A DNA stretch of 64,000 nt from contig JADKAZ010000005.1 in assembly GCA_016719015.1 (NCBI GenBank), forward strand, positions 62,001-126,000, written 5' to 3'. Positions 54,682 through 63,870 of the stretch are shown here, one piece after another; position 1 is the stretch's first letter; every line of letters begins with the position of its first letter. The notes under the pieces are model-generated. The model saw nothing but the letters and a program-made list of their open reading frames with translations. It had not been told where the DNA came from and ran no database searches. The position numbers and the translations under genes were made by a program. The stretch is from Chitinophagaceae bacterium. Lineage in GTDB: Bacteria; Bacteroidota; Bacteroidia; Chitinophagales; Chitinophagaceae.

Positions 54682-54992
54682 TGAATCCCGGACTATATCA
54701 TATTCTCTTTCTCAGTGCCGCATTATTCTTTATCGGTGTGTACGGCTTTCTTACCCGGAGAAATCTCATCACCATGTTGATGAGTATTGAGCTGATACTA
54801 AACAGTGTGAACCTGAATTTCATTGCATTTAATAAATATGTGTGGCCGGAAAAAATGGATGGCTTATTCTTTACTTTATTCATTATCGCTATTGCCGCAG
54901 CGGAAGCTGCTGTTGCAATTGCAATCATTATTAATTTATACCGCAGTCACCAGTCCATTGATGTGGAGAATGCTGAAGACTTAAAGTATTAA
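54678..54992 (+). CDS. nuoK: NADH-quinone oxidoreductase subunit K
   Basis: A 104-residue, three-helix membrane subunit. Conserved Glu residues in MSIELILNSVNLN and in AAAEAAVAIAI line the proton path. Overlaps nuoJ by 4 bp and is followed by nuoL after 6 bp. Confidence 0.95.
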   Translation: MMNPGLYHILFLSAALFFIGVYGFLTRRNLITMLMSIELILNSVNLNFIAFNKYVWPEKMDGLFFTLFIIAIAAAEAAVAIAIIINLYRSHQSIDVENAEDLKY

Positions 54993-54998
54993 ACCAAT

Positions 54999-56966
54999 AT
55001 GCCCAACGCAACTATTATAGCACTGATTCCTTTGTTGCCGCTTGCCGGGTTCATATTGCTGGGCTTATTCGGTAGAAAGATATTTAAAACCAGTTCCGGG
55101 GTTATCGGAACAGCTCTCTTACTTACTTCTACTATCCTGGCCCTGTACACAGCGTACGATTATTTTTTTGTGTACGGCAAAGTTGCTGGTGTATACCAGC
55201 AGTTCATTCCCATGAAACTGACCTGGCTGGAATTTTCTCCCGGAGTTTCAATTGATATGGGATTGACGGTTGATTCCATTTCTGTTATGATGCTGGTCGT
55301 TGTCACTTTTATTTCACTGATGGTGCACATATACAGCCTGGGCTACATGAAAGGCGAAGAAAGATTTCCAACCTATTATGCCTATCTCGGATTGTTTACT
55401 TTTTCTATGTTGGGCTTAGTGCTGGCAAGCAATATTTTCCAAATCTATATTTTTTGGGAGCTGGTAGGTGTATCATCTTTCTTACTCATTGGTTATTACT
55501 ATAACAAACCAAGTGCTGTGGCCGCCTGTAAAAAAGCATTTATCGTTACCCGTTTTGCAGACTTAGGTTTCCTTATAGGAATTTTAATATTATCCAACTC
55601 AGCAGGAACACTGGATTTCAACACAATGATTTCAACACTGACTTCACCTGATTCAGATGCTGTTAAAAATGCTGCCGCTACCTCTTTCCTTGGCGCATCT
55701 GCTTTAACATGGGGTGCTGCGCTGGTCTTTATCGGTGGTGCAGGTAAGAGTGCTATGTTCCCGTTGCATATCTGGTTACCCGATGCGATGGAGGGTCCCA
55801 CTCCTGTTTCCGCATTGATACATGCGGCAACGATGGTGGTAGCAGGTGTTTATTTAGTGGCAAGATTATTCCCGGTGTTTGCTCTTACCACCCCTGCTGT
55901 ATTAGAAATTGTTGGTTGGGTGGGAGCTGTATCAGCAATCATCGCAGCTATTATTGCCTGTACCCAAACAGATATAAAACGGGTCCTCGCCTATTCCACC
56001 ATGTCGCAGATAGGATACATGATGTTTGCACTCGGTGTTTCTCATTATGGCGGCGAAGCAGGATTAGGTTACACTGCCTCCTTGTTCCATTTGTTCACTC
56101 ATGCTATGTTCAAAGCTCTGTTATTCCTTGGAGCAGGCGCCGTGATACATTATATACATAGCAATGACATGAAAGATATGGGGGGATTAAGGAAATACTT
56201 ACCCATTACACATATCACTTTCTTAATAGCTTGTCTGGCTATAGCTGGAGTGCCCCCATTTGCCGGCTTTTTCAGCAAAGAAGAAATTTTGCTGGCAGCT
56301 TACCAGAACAATATGACCATTTACTGGATTGCATTAATCACCTCCGGCCTTACTGCTTTTTATATGTTCCGTTTATATTTCAGCATTTTCTGGAACAAGC
56401 CGCATGTAGTTCATGGAGAGAAACATGGCCCCGCCGCCTCCGTTAAAACTTCGGAGGGTAAGGAAGGTGGTTTTGTAATGATGCTGCCGCTTGTTTTATT
56501 AGCAATTGGTGCTGCCGCTGCCGGTTTTATTCCTTTTGGTGAATTTGTAAGTACCGATGGAAAAGCATTGGAATCACATTTCCACCTGCAATTCTCCATC
56601 GCCCCGGTAGCATTAGGGCTTGCAGGAATTTTTACAGCCATGTGGCTCTATAAAAAACAAAATAATAAACCGGAAAAACTAGCTGCCTCATTCAACGGAC
56701 TATATAAAGCAGCGTATCATAAATTTTATATTGATGAGATATACCTGTTCATAACAAAGAAAGTGCTGTTTAACCTGATTGGAAGACCTGCAGCATGGTT
56801 CGACAGGAATGTCGTGGACGGGCTGGTCAATTTTTCCGGCAATGCCACAGAATTTGTTTCGGAGAAGATCAAAAAGATGCAGTCAGGAAAAGTACAGCAG
56901 TACGCTATATATTTCCTGGGTGGAGTAATTGTACTGGCAGCCGTATTTATTTATATCTGGAAGTAG
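54999..56966 (+). CDS. nuoL: NADH-quinone oxidoreductase subunit L
   Basis: An antiporter-like proton-pumping subunit, 655 residues, about 16 helices including the long lateral helix at the C-terminus. Motifs include FWELVGVSSFLLIGYYYN, KSAMFPLHIWLPDAMEGPTPVSALIHAATMV (in part: MFPLHIWLPDAMEGPTPV), and AYSTMSQIGYMMFALG. A Gly-rich loop with HGEKHGPAASV lies at about 470. Complete. Confidence 0.96.
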   Translation: MPNATIIALIPLLPLAGFILLGLFGRKIFKTSSGVIGTALLLTSTILALYTAYDYFFVYGKVAGVYQQFIPMKLTWLEFSPGVSIDMGLTVDSISVMMLVVVTFISLMVHIYSLGYMKGEERFPTYYAYLGLFTFSMLGLVLASNIFQIYIFWELVGVSSFLLIGYYYNKPSAVAACKKAFIVTRFADLGFLIGILILSNSAGTLDFNTMISTLTSPDSDAVKNAAATSFLGASALTWGAALVFIGGAGKSAMFPLHIWLPDAMEGPTPVSALIHAATMVVAGVYLVARLFPVFALTTPAVLEIVGWVGAVSAIIAAIIACTQTDIKRVLAYSTMSQIGYMMFALGVSHYGGEAGLGYTASLFHLFTHAMFKALLFLGAGAVIHYIHSNDMKDMGGLRKYLPITHITFLIACLAIAGVPPFAGFFSKEEILLAAYQNNMTIYWIALITSGLTAFYMFRLYFSIFWNKPHVVHGEKHGPAASVKTSEGKEGGFVMMLPLVLLAIGAAAAGFIPFGEFVSTDGKALESHFHLQFSIAPVALGLAGIFTAMWLYKKQNNKPEKLAASFNGLYKAAYHKFYIDEIYLFITKKVLFNLIGRPAAWFDRNVVDGLVNFSGNATEFVSEKIKKMQSGKVQQYAIYFLGGVIVLAAVFIYIWK

Positions 56967-56989
56967 AATGTTTGTTAAATAACAGTTGA

Positions 56990-58468
56990 ATGAATCTTTT
57001 ATTACTCATAGGAATTCCATTGATCACTGCGGTGGCGGTTCTGGTATCCCGTTCCAAACAGCAGGTGAAATGGATTTCATTAACCGGGGCAGCTGTGCAA
57101 TTGGCTGCATCCTTCGCCTTATTATTTGCCTACCAGGGCCAGCGAACAGCCGGCAATAGCACCCAAATGTTATTTGAGCAGAACTATAAATTATTCTCTT
57201 CCTTCAATATTAATTTTCATATCGGTGTTGATGGCATTTCGGTAGCCATGATCTTACTGACTTCTTTTGTGCTGATAGCCGGGGTTTTAGTTTCATGGAA
57301 TATTGAGAAGATGACAAAAGAATTCTATTTTCTTCTTATCCTCCTGGCCTTAGGTGCTTATGGATTCTTTATCTCGCTTGATTTATTTGTTCTTTTCTTC
57401 TTCCTTGAAATTTCTGTTATTCCAAAATATTTACTGATTGGAATCTGGGGAAGCGGCAAAAAAGAATACAGCGCCAACAAACTTGCCTTGATGCTAATGG
57501 GTGGCTCCGCATTGATTTTGGTAGGGATAATCCTTCTTTATTATAATGCAGGGCAAAGTTTTGATATCATGCATTTATCGCAGGTCAACCTGTCCGGGCA
57601 CCTGCAGAATATTATATTCCCATTACTCTTTATTGGCTTTGGAGTATTTACAGCATTGTTTCCATTGCACACCTGGGTACCCGATGGTCACTCATCCGCT
57701 CCTACTGCTGGTTCTATGTTCCTCGCAGGTATATCCATGAAGCTTGGTGGTTATGGTTGTCTGAGAGTTGCTACTTATCTATTACCAGAAGGAGCAAAAC
57801 AATATGCCGACATCATCATTATTCTATCTGCCATTGCAATTTTATACGGCGCCTTCGCCACCATGATGCAGAAGGATTTAAAATACATCAATGCTTACTC
57901 ATCGGTAAGCCACGTTGGGTTTAGTTTATTAGGTATCGGCATGCTCACACAAACCGCCATCACCGGTGCTTTAATGCAGATGGTATCACATGGTTTGATG
58001 ACGGCCCTTTTCTTCGCTGTTATCGGAATGATTTACGACCGTACACATACCCGTATGGTGGGTGAGATGGGCGGACTGATGAAAATGATGCCTTTTATTA
58101 GTACCGTATTTTTTATTGTGGGTCTTTGTTCATTAGGCCTACCGGGGCTTAGTGGCTTTGTAGCAGAGATGACCGTCTTCATGGGGTCCTGGCAAAATGA
58201 TGATGCCTTTCATCGTATAGCTACTATTGCAGCAGCCATGTCAATTGTGGTAACGGCTGTATATATATTAAGAGCAATCGGGCAGACAGTGATGGGGCCG
58301 GTAAAAAATGAAAGTTATTTACAATTGAAAGATGCAAACTGGAATGAAAGATTAGCTGCAATTATATTGGTGTTAGCAATTTTAGCCATCGGCATTGTGC
58401 CGGGTTGGTTGAACGACTTGCTAAAGCCTGCTGCAGAAGTAATAATGAACAGGCTTAGTGGAAAATAA
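56990..58468 (+). CDS. nuoM: NADH-quinone oxidoreductase subunit M
   Basis: Second antiporter-like pumping subunit, 492 residues and about 14 helices. FFFLEISVIPKYLLIGIWG, FPLHTWVPDGHSSAPTAGS and AYSSVSHVGFSLLGIG carry the conserved Glu, Lys and His. Starts 23 bp after nuoL. Confidence 0.95.
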   Translation: MNLLLLIGIPLITAVAVLVSRSKQQVKWISLTGAAVQLAASFALLFAYQGQRTAGNSTQMLFEQNYKLFSSFNINFHIGVDGISVAMILLTSFVLIAGVLVSWNIEKMTKEFYFLLILLALGAYGFFISLDLFVLFFFLEISVIPKYLLIGIWGSGKKEYSANKLALMLMGGSALILVGIILLYYNAGQSFDIMHLSQVNLSGHLQNIIFPLLFIGFGVFTALFPLHTWVPDGHSSAPTAGSMFLAGISMKLGGYGCLRVATYLLPEGAKQYADIIIILSAIAILYGAFATMMQKDLKYINAYSSVSHVGFSLLGIGMLTQTAITGALMQMVSHGLMTALFFAVIGMIYDRTHTRMVGEMGGLMKMMPFISTVFFIVGLCSLGLPGLSGFVAEMTVFMGSWQNDDAFHRIATIAAAMSIVVTAVYILRAIGQTVMGPVKNESYLQLKDANWNERLAAIILVLAILAIGIVPGWLNDLLKPAAEVIMNRLSGK

Positions 58469-58479
58469 AATTTGACCGG

Positions 58480-59877
58480 ATGAATGAATTTCTCACATTA
58501 ATGAAAAGCGAACTGGTGATCACCTTCATCATCTTCCTGCTGCTCTTTATTAAGATTGGCAAGGGAATGAAGAATGAGTCATTATTATCATTAATACAGG
58601 TTCTTTTACTGGTAAATTTTATCGCAGGCTTCTTCTTCAATAAAGAAGGCAGCTTATTTGGCGATATGTTTCACACTTCGCCACTAATAGTATTCCAGAA
58701 GAATATCTTAAGCCTTGGCATTTACCTTATATCCATGCTCTGTGCCGACTGGCTGAAAAAAACAGAACACCTGCCTGAATTTTTTATCCTGATGTTGTCT
58801 GCCGTTCTGGGCATGTTCTTATTGATATCAAGTGGCAACCTGTTGATATTTTACTTATCGCTGGAACTGGCCACCATACCAGTTGCCGCAATGGCCAATT
58901 TTGATGTAGAGAAAAAACGTTCTTCCGAGGGAGCAATGAAGATGATTCTGTCATCTGCTTTTTCATCCGGCATTTTACTCTTTGGCATTTCATTATTGTA
59001 TGGCGCTACCGGAACCATCAGTTTTGGGGAGTTGACAGCACAACTGGACGGAAGTCCATTACAGATTCTGTCATTTGTATTTCTTTTTACCGCTTTTGCC
59101 TTCAAATTATCCATCGTACCGTTCCATTTATGGACAGCCGATGTGTATGAAGGTTCACCGATTGCAGTTACTTCCTTCCTGTCTGTTATTTCAAAAGGGG
59201 CCATCGCTTTCATTTTCATGTCGGTGTTATTTAAAGTATTTCAACCGATGCAGGATGTCTGGTACAATATGATTGTGGTACTGGCTATTGCGACCATGGT
59301 GATCGGGAACCTGTTTGCATTGCGTCAGCAAAATATCAAACGATTCCTTGCCTTTTCTTCCATTGCACAAGTAGGTTTCATACTTGTTGGTATCAGCAGT
59401 AATGATGCTACGGGTCTTACCTCTGTTGTTTACTTTGTACTGATCTATGTCTTCTCCAATCTTGCTGCTTTTGGTGTGGCTTCTGTTATTGCAGCCCATA
59501 CAGGAAAAGAAAATGTTGACGATTATAAAGGCCTGTATAAAACCAATCCTTTTCTATGCTGGATAATGGCATTGGCATTATTTTCCCTCGCCGGCATTCC
59601 GCCAACAGCAGGATTTTTTGGTAAATTATTTTTATTGACAGCCGGCAGTGCAAGAGGTAATTACTGGTTCATCATCATCGCTGCGCTGAATATGATCATT
59701 TCATTGTACTATTATTTAAGAGTGGTGAGAGCTATGTTCATGGATAAAAATGAACAACCTGTAGAAAAAATAAATATAAATCCGACTGTTAAGCTGGCAA
59801 TGATTATATGCGCCGCCGGAATTGTATTGATTGGTTTATTAAGCTGGATCTATGATTATATACAATCTTTAAGCTAG
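58480..59877 (+). CDS. nuoN: NADH-quinone oxidoreductase subunit N
   Basis: Third antiporter-like subunit, 465 residues and about 14 helices. Identified by YLSLELATIPVAAMANF, VPFHLWTADVYEGSPIAVTSFL, FLAFSSIAQVGFILVG and the FSLAGIPPTAGFFGKLFL segment. Last conserved nuo gene; 11 bp after nuoM. Confidence 0.95.
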   Translation: MNEFLTLMKSELVITFIIFLLLFIKIGKGMKNESLLSLIQVLLLVNFIAGFFFNKEGSLFGDMFHTSPLIVFQKNILSLGIYLISMLCADWLKKTEHLPEFFILMLSAVLGMFLLISSGNLLIFYLSLELATIPVAAMANFDVEKKRSSEGAMKMILSSAFSSGILLFGISLLYGATGTISFGELTAQLDGSPLQILSFVFLFTAFAFKLSIVPFHLWTADVYEGSPIAVTSFLSVISKGAIAFIFMSVLFKVFQPMQDVWYNMIVVLAIATMVIGNLFALRQQNIKRFLAFSSIAQVGFILVGISSNDATGLTSVVYFVLIYVFSNLAAFGVASVIAAHTGKENVDDYKGLYKTNPFLCWIMALALFSLAGIPPTAGFFGKLFLLTAGSARGNYWFIIIAALNMIISLYYYLRVVRAMFMDKNEQPVEKININPTVKLAMIICAAGIVLIGLLSWIYDYIQSLS

Positions 59878-59884
59878 ATGTGTT

Positions 59885-60271
59885 ATGGCACTGAATAAAA
59901 ATCATGAATATGAAGAGCTCGACGGTGTTAGATGCGGCATCGTGGAAAAAAATGTAAAGCCTGAAAGAGTTGCTTTTTTGAAAGCATTGCTGGAATACAA
60001 TGGCTACACCGTGGTGTCAGTGCCTACACCTGCTCCTAAGGCAGCACCGGCACCTGCTCCTAAAGAAGGCGAAATTGCTGTCCCGCCACCTCCTCCACCT
60101 TCAGCTCCCGAAACCTTCACAGTTGGAGTAACTGATTATACTTTCAATCCCATCAATGCCATTTTTGGACGGATGCTTAAAACCAAAGATGGGCATATCG
60201 TAACCCAGGCATATTGGCAACAGAAAGAGGCTTCAAGCCATGATGAGATCCCTTATTATGAACATACCTGA
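59885..60271 (+). CDS. Unknown Pro/Ala-rich 128-residue protein at the end of the nuo operon
   Basis: Starts 7 bp after nuoN, so it is probably in the nuo transcript. An N-terminal folded part (1-47) with EELDGVRCGIVEKNVKPERV leads into a Pro/Ala linker (48-78: PTPAPKAAPAPAPKEG, then VPPPPPPSAP), then a C-terminal part with FTVGVTDYTFNPINAIFGRM and AYWQQKEASSHDEIPYYEH. No signal or membrane segment. I do not recognise a family. The position suggests a link to complex I, for example assembly, which is inference. Confidence 0.72.
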   Translation: MALNKNHEYEELDGVRCGIVEKNVKPERVAFLKALLEYNGYTVVSVPTPAPKAAPAPAPKEGEIAVPPPPPPSAPETFTVGVTDYTFNPINAIFGRMLKTKDGHIVTQAYWQQKEASSHDEIPYYEHT

Positions 60272-60312
60272 TTCTCACCCATATTCAGACTCACTTAAAA
60301 TGATAATAATCA

Positions 60313-60336
60313 AGGTCGTCTCTGACCTGTGTTTTT
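60313..60336 (+). terminator. Possible terminator of the nuo operon
   Basis: AGGTC/GACCT stem with a six-base loop followed by GTGTTTTT, 41 bp after the last gene. Short stem, so only moderate support. Confidence 0.45.
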
Positions 60337-60388
60337 AAATTTTCCTGTATCCGGTCATAACTATGCAGAGCACAAAAGCTAGTATAAT

Positions 60389-63142
60389 ATGGCAACAAAA
60401 ATAAAGACCGGAAAGTATGTCTACTTCTTCGGCGGCGGCAAAGCCGATGGTAATGAATCAATGAAAAATCTGTTAGGCGGCAAAGGTGCAAACCTTGCTG
60501 AAATGGCAGGACACCCCAAACTTCAGTTACCTGTTCCACCCGGGTTTACTGTTACAACGGAAGTCTGTACTCATTTCTACCAGAACAATAAAACATACCC
60601 AAAACCCCTGAACGCACAGGTAGAAGAAGCATTGGAAAAAATGGAAAAGCTCACCAATAAAAAGTTCGGAGACATTGCGAACCCATTATTGATTTCTATC
60701 CGTTCCGGTGCCCGCCGGAGCATGCCGGGTATGATGGAAACGGTATTAAATGTGGGGCTAAATGAAAATACCATTAAAGGGCTGATTGCTCAAAGTGGTG
60801 ATGAACGTTTCGCCTATGATGCTTACAGGCGTTTAATTATGATGTATGCGGATGTAGTAATGGAAAAAGGTGGCGGAATAGAAGTAAAACATGGTAAAGG
60901 CATTCGTAAAATACTAGATGAAAAACTGGAACATATCAAAAACAAACAAGGATATGCCAGTGATACTAATCTCACCGTTGATGAACTAAAAGAACTGGTG
61001 AAAGACTATAAAAAAACAGTAAAGAAAGTATTAGGCACTGAATTCCCTGATGACCCCTGGCAACAAATGTGGGGAGGCATCGGTGCAGTGTTCAGCAGCT
61101 GGAATGGAAAGAGGGCAATTGAATACCGCCGCATAGAAAAAATTCCTGATCAGTGGGGAACCGCTGTCAATGTTCAGGCGATGGTATTTGGCAACATGGG
61201 AGAGGATTGCTGTACAGGTGTTGCATTCACAAGAAACCCCGGAAATGGAGAGAATAAATTTTATGGAGAATACTTAGTAAATGCACAAGGTGAAGACGTG
61301 GTTGCAGGTATCAGAACCCCTGCACCAGTTAATCAATATTCGATGAATGCACAAAGCAAACAATTTACTTCGCTGGAGAAATTAATGCCGGCTCTTTATA
61401 AAGAACTATTCAGCTACCAGAAAAGACTGGAACAACACTACAAAGACATGCAGGATATTGAGTTCACTATTGAAAAAGGAAAACTCTACATGTTGCAATG
61501 CCGTGTTGGTAAACGAAATGGTATTGCTGCTGTTCGCATGGCAACCGAAATGCTTAAAGAAAAACTGATTGATGCTAAAACAGCTATTATGCGGGTTGCC
61601 CCCAACCAGTTGGTAGAATTGTTACTCCCCATGCTGGATCCCAAAGTTGAGCTATTGACGAAACCGATAGCTAAAGGATTGCCTGCCGGACCCGGTGGGG
61701 CAAAAGGCCGGGTTGTTTTCTCTTCGAACGATTCTGTGGAATGGGCACAGCGAGGTGAAAAAGTGATATTAGTTAGAGAGGAGACTTCACCTGAAGATGT
61801 GGATGGAATGCATAAAGCCCAGGCCATCCTTACCACTAAAGGAGGAATGACTTCACATGCCGCACTGGTGGCAAGAGGTTGGGGTAAATGCTGCATTGTT
61901 GGTTGCGGTGATATTGAAATTCACAGTGAAACAAAAACATTCAAAGCAAAAGACGGCACTATCATTCACGAAGGGGATTGGCTTAGCCTGAATGGAACAA
62001 AAGGGTTGGTGTATGAAGGAAGTATGGGATTAGTGGATATTAATCTTGATAAAAACCAGTCATACAAAGACCTCATGAAACTGGTTGATAAAATAAAAGT
62101 GATAGGTGTTCGTACCAATGCTGAAACCCCGCAGGATGCTGCACAGGGATTAAAATTTGGCGCAGAAGGTATAGGCCTGTTTCGTACCGAGCATATGTTC
62201 TATGGAGAAGGTAGTGAAGAACCTTTATTCCTGCTACGTAAAATGATTGTAAGCAAGAACGAGGCTGAAAGGCGCATAGCACTAAACCAACTTTACAAAT
62301 ATGTAAAGAAAGATGTGAAAGATACCATGAAGATTATGAAAGGGCACCCGGTAACTATCCGGTTACTAGATCCACCCCTGCATGAATTCGTTCCGCATGA
62401 CATGGATAAGCTGCATCAACTGAGTAAAGAGCTGGGCATTAGTATGAGTGTTTTAAGAAGAAGGGTGCTGGCATTACACGAAAACAATCCAATGCTTGGT
62501 CACCGCGGTGTAAGATTGGGTATCAGCTATCCGGAAATAACAGAAATGCAGGTGCGGGCCATTTTTGAAGCGACAGCGGAAATGCTGAAAGCAGGGAAAA
62601 AAGCTTTTCCCGAAATCATGGTCCCGGTAACATGTACCGTCAATGAATTATCACATCAGAAAGTAATTGTTGACATGGTTTATAAAGAAGTATGCGAAAA
62701 AATGAAAATCAAAAAAATTCCCTACTTGTATGGCACCATGATTGAAACTCCAAGAGCTGCAATCAGAGCAGAGTTGATGGCACATGTGGCAGACTTCTTC
62801 AGCTATGGTACTAATGACCTCACACAAATGAGTTTTGGGTTTAGCAGGGATGATATTGGCGGTTTTCTTCCAAAATACCTCGACCTTAAAATTCTTCCTT
62901 ATGACCCATTCCAGACCATTGACCAGGATGGAGTTGGCGAATTGATACGTTCCGGTATAGACCGGGGCCGGAAAGCAAAATCAAATCTTAAAGTTGGTAT
63001 TTGCGGTGAACATGGTGGCGATGCAGATAGTGTAAACTTCTGCCACCGTATCGGAATGAACTATGTAAGCTGTTCACCATTCCGGGTGCCAATAGCCAGA
63101 CTGGCAGCTGCACAGGCAGCCTTAGAGTTTCCCCGAAAATAA
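60389..63142 (+). CDS. ppdK: Pyruvate, phosphate dikinase
   Basis: Interconverts pyruvate and phosphoenolpyruvate with ATP and phosphate. 917 residues, slightly longer than the usual 870-900. The N-terminal ATP-grasp domain has SMKNLLGGKGANLAEMAG and RSGARRSMPGMMETVLN; the phospho-His491 lies in GGMTSHAALVARG; the C-terminal TIM barrel has FGAEGIGLFRTEHMF, GTNDLTQMSFGFSRDD and the active-site Cys in YVSCSPFRVPIARLA. It allows glycolytic flux in either direction at this step. Followed by a strong terminator. Confidence 0.97.
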   Translation: MATKIKTGKYVYFFGGGKADGNESMKNLLGGKGANLAEMAGHPKLQLPVPPGFTVTTEVCTHFYQNNKTYPKPLNAQVEEALEKMEKLTNKKFGDIANPLLISIRSGARRSMPGMMETVLNVGLNENTIKGLIAQSGDERFAYDAYRRLIMMYADVVMEKGGGIEVKHGKGIRKILDEKLEHIKNKQGYASDTNLTVDELKELVKDYKKTVKKVLGTEFPDDPWQQMWGGIGAVFSSWNGKRAIEYRRIEKIPDQWGTAVNVQAMVFGNMGEDCCTGVAFTRNPGNGENKFYGEYLVNAQGEDVVAGIRTPAPVNQYSMNAQSKQFTSLEKLMPALYKELFSYQKRLEQHYKDMQDIEFTIEKGKLYMLQCRVGKRNGIAAVRMATEMLKEKLIDAKTAIMRVAPNQLVELLLPMLDPKVELLTKPIAKGLPAGPGGAKGRVVFSSNDSVEWAQRGEKVILVREETSPEDVDGMHKAQAILTTKGGMTSHAALVARGWGKCCIVGCGDIEIHSETKTFKAKDGTIIHEGDWLSLNGTKGLVYEGSMGLVDINLDKNQSYKDLMKLVDKIKVIGVRTNAETPQDAAQGLKFGAEGIGLFRTEHMFYGEGSEEPLFLLRKMIVSKNEAERRIALNQLYKYVKKDVKDTMKIMKGHPVTIRLLDPPLHEFVPHDMDKLHQLSKELGISMSVLRRRVLALHENNPMLGHRGVRLGISYPEITEMQVRAIFEATAEMLKAGKKAFPEIMVPVTCTVNELSHQKVIVDMVYKEVCEKMKIKKIPYLYGTMIETPRAAIRAELMAHVADFFSYGTNDLTQMSFGFSRDDIGGFLPKYLDLKILPYDPFQTIDQDGVGELIRSGIDRGRKAKSNLKVGICGEHGGDADSVNFCHRIGMNYVSCSPFRVPIARLAAAQAALEFPRK

Positions 63143-63162
63143 TTATCCTTTAAAAAACTATG

Positions 63163-63193
63163 GCCCGGAACATTCTTGTTCCGGGCTTTTTTT
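63163..63193 (+). terminator. Rho-independent terminator of ppdK
   Basis: A perfect 9-bp stem GCCCGGAAC/GTTCCGGGC, six-base loop and seven T residues, 20 bp after the stop. Confidence 0.9.
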
Positions 63194-63236
63194 ATTTAAA
63201 AAATAAAAACGAAATTGCCTTTTAATTTTTAAAACC

Positions 63237-63686
63237 ATGGAGATAAAAAATTTATTTAACCCTGCAGTTAAGCAGGAAATTATTGAACGAATAGAAAAAC
63301 TCACCCCACAAACTCAGCGTCAATGGGGTAAAATGGATGTTGCCCAAATGCTGGCACATGTGCAGATACCAATGGGTGTGGCATTCGGCACAGGCACAGT
63401 AAAGGGAAATTGGCTGATGAAAATAATCCTTCCGTTGTTTAAAAAAGCCCTGTACGATGAAAAGCCCTGGAAACAAGGCTTACCTACTGACAAATCTTTT
63501 ATCATGACGGGTCAATCCAAAGATTTCGAAAAAGAAAAAAAACAATTACTTGATAACATCAACCGGTTTAATGAAGCCAATATGATCAATGAAAAACATC
63601 CCGTTTTCGGCAGGCTTACAAAAGAGCAATGGAGCAAAGCGACCTGGAAACATCTTGACCATCACCTGAAACAGTTTGGGGTCTGA
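63237..63686 (+). CDS. DUF1569 (DinB-like) protein
   Basis: A 149-residue four-helix protein. QWGKMDVAQMLAHVQIPMG at about 29-47 and WKHLDHHLKQFGV at the end carry the His residues that would bind a metal in the DinB fold; TKEQWSKATWKH is the usual lead-in. DUF1569 members have no settled function. Single gene with its own terminator. Confidence 0.85.
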   Translation: MEIKNLFNPAVKQEIIERIEKLTPQTQRQWGKMDVAQMLAHVQIPMGVAFGTGTVKGNWLMKIILPLFKKALYDEKPWKQGLPTDKSFIMTGQSKDFEKEKKQLLDNINRFNEANMINEKHPVFGRLTKEQWSKATWKHLDHHLKQFGV

Positions 63687-63719
63687 TTAATATCATTGAC
63701 TAAAGTCATAGTTCACTTC

Positions 63720-63754
63720 GCCTGCCTCTTCTACTTTTGGGGCAGGCTTTTTTA
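63720..63754 (+). terminator. Rho-independent terminator of the DUF1569 gene
   Basis: GCCTGCC/GGCAGGC stem with a 14-base loop and six T residues, 33 bp after the stop. Confidence 0.8.
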
Positions 63755-63870
63755 TATGAACATCTGGAAAAATATTATTAATAAACCTACCTGAGCTTCC
63801 CTCCCGAATTTTCATTCGCCGGCAATTAATTTTTCCAACCATCAGTATTACTACTGTTAAAACTCCATGC

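Noticed and set aside
63697..63708. Palindrome TGACT-AA-AGTCA after the DUF1569 gene
   Set aside because: Short, directly beside a much stronger terminator, and likely chance in AT-rich DNA.
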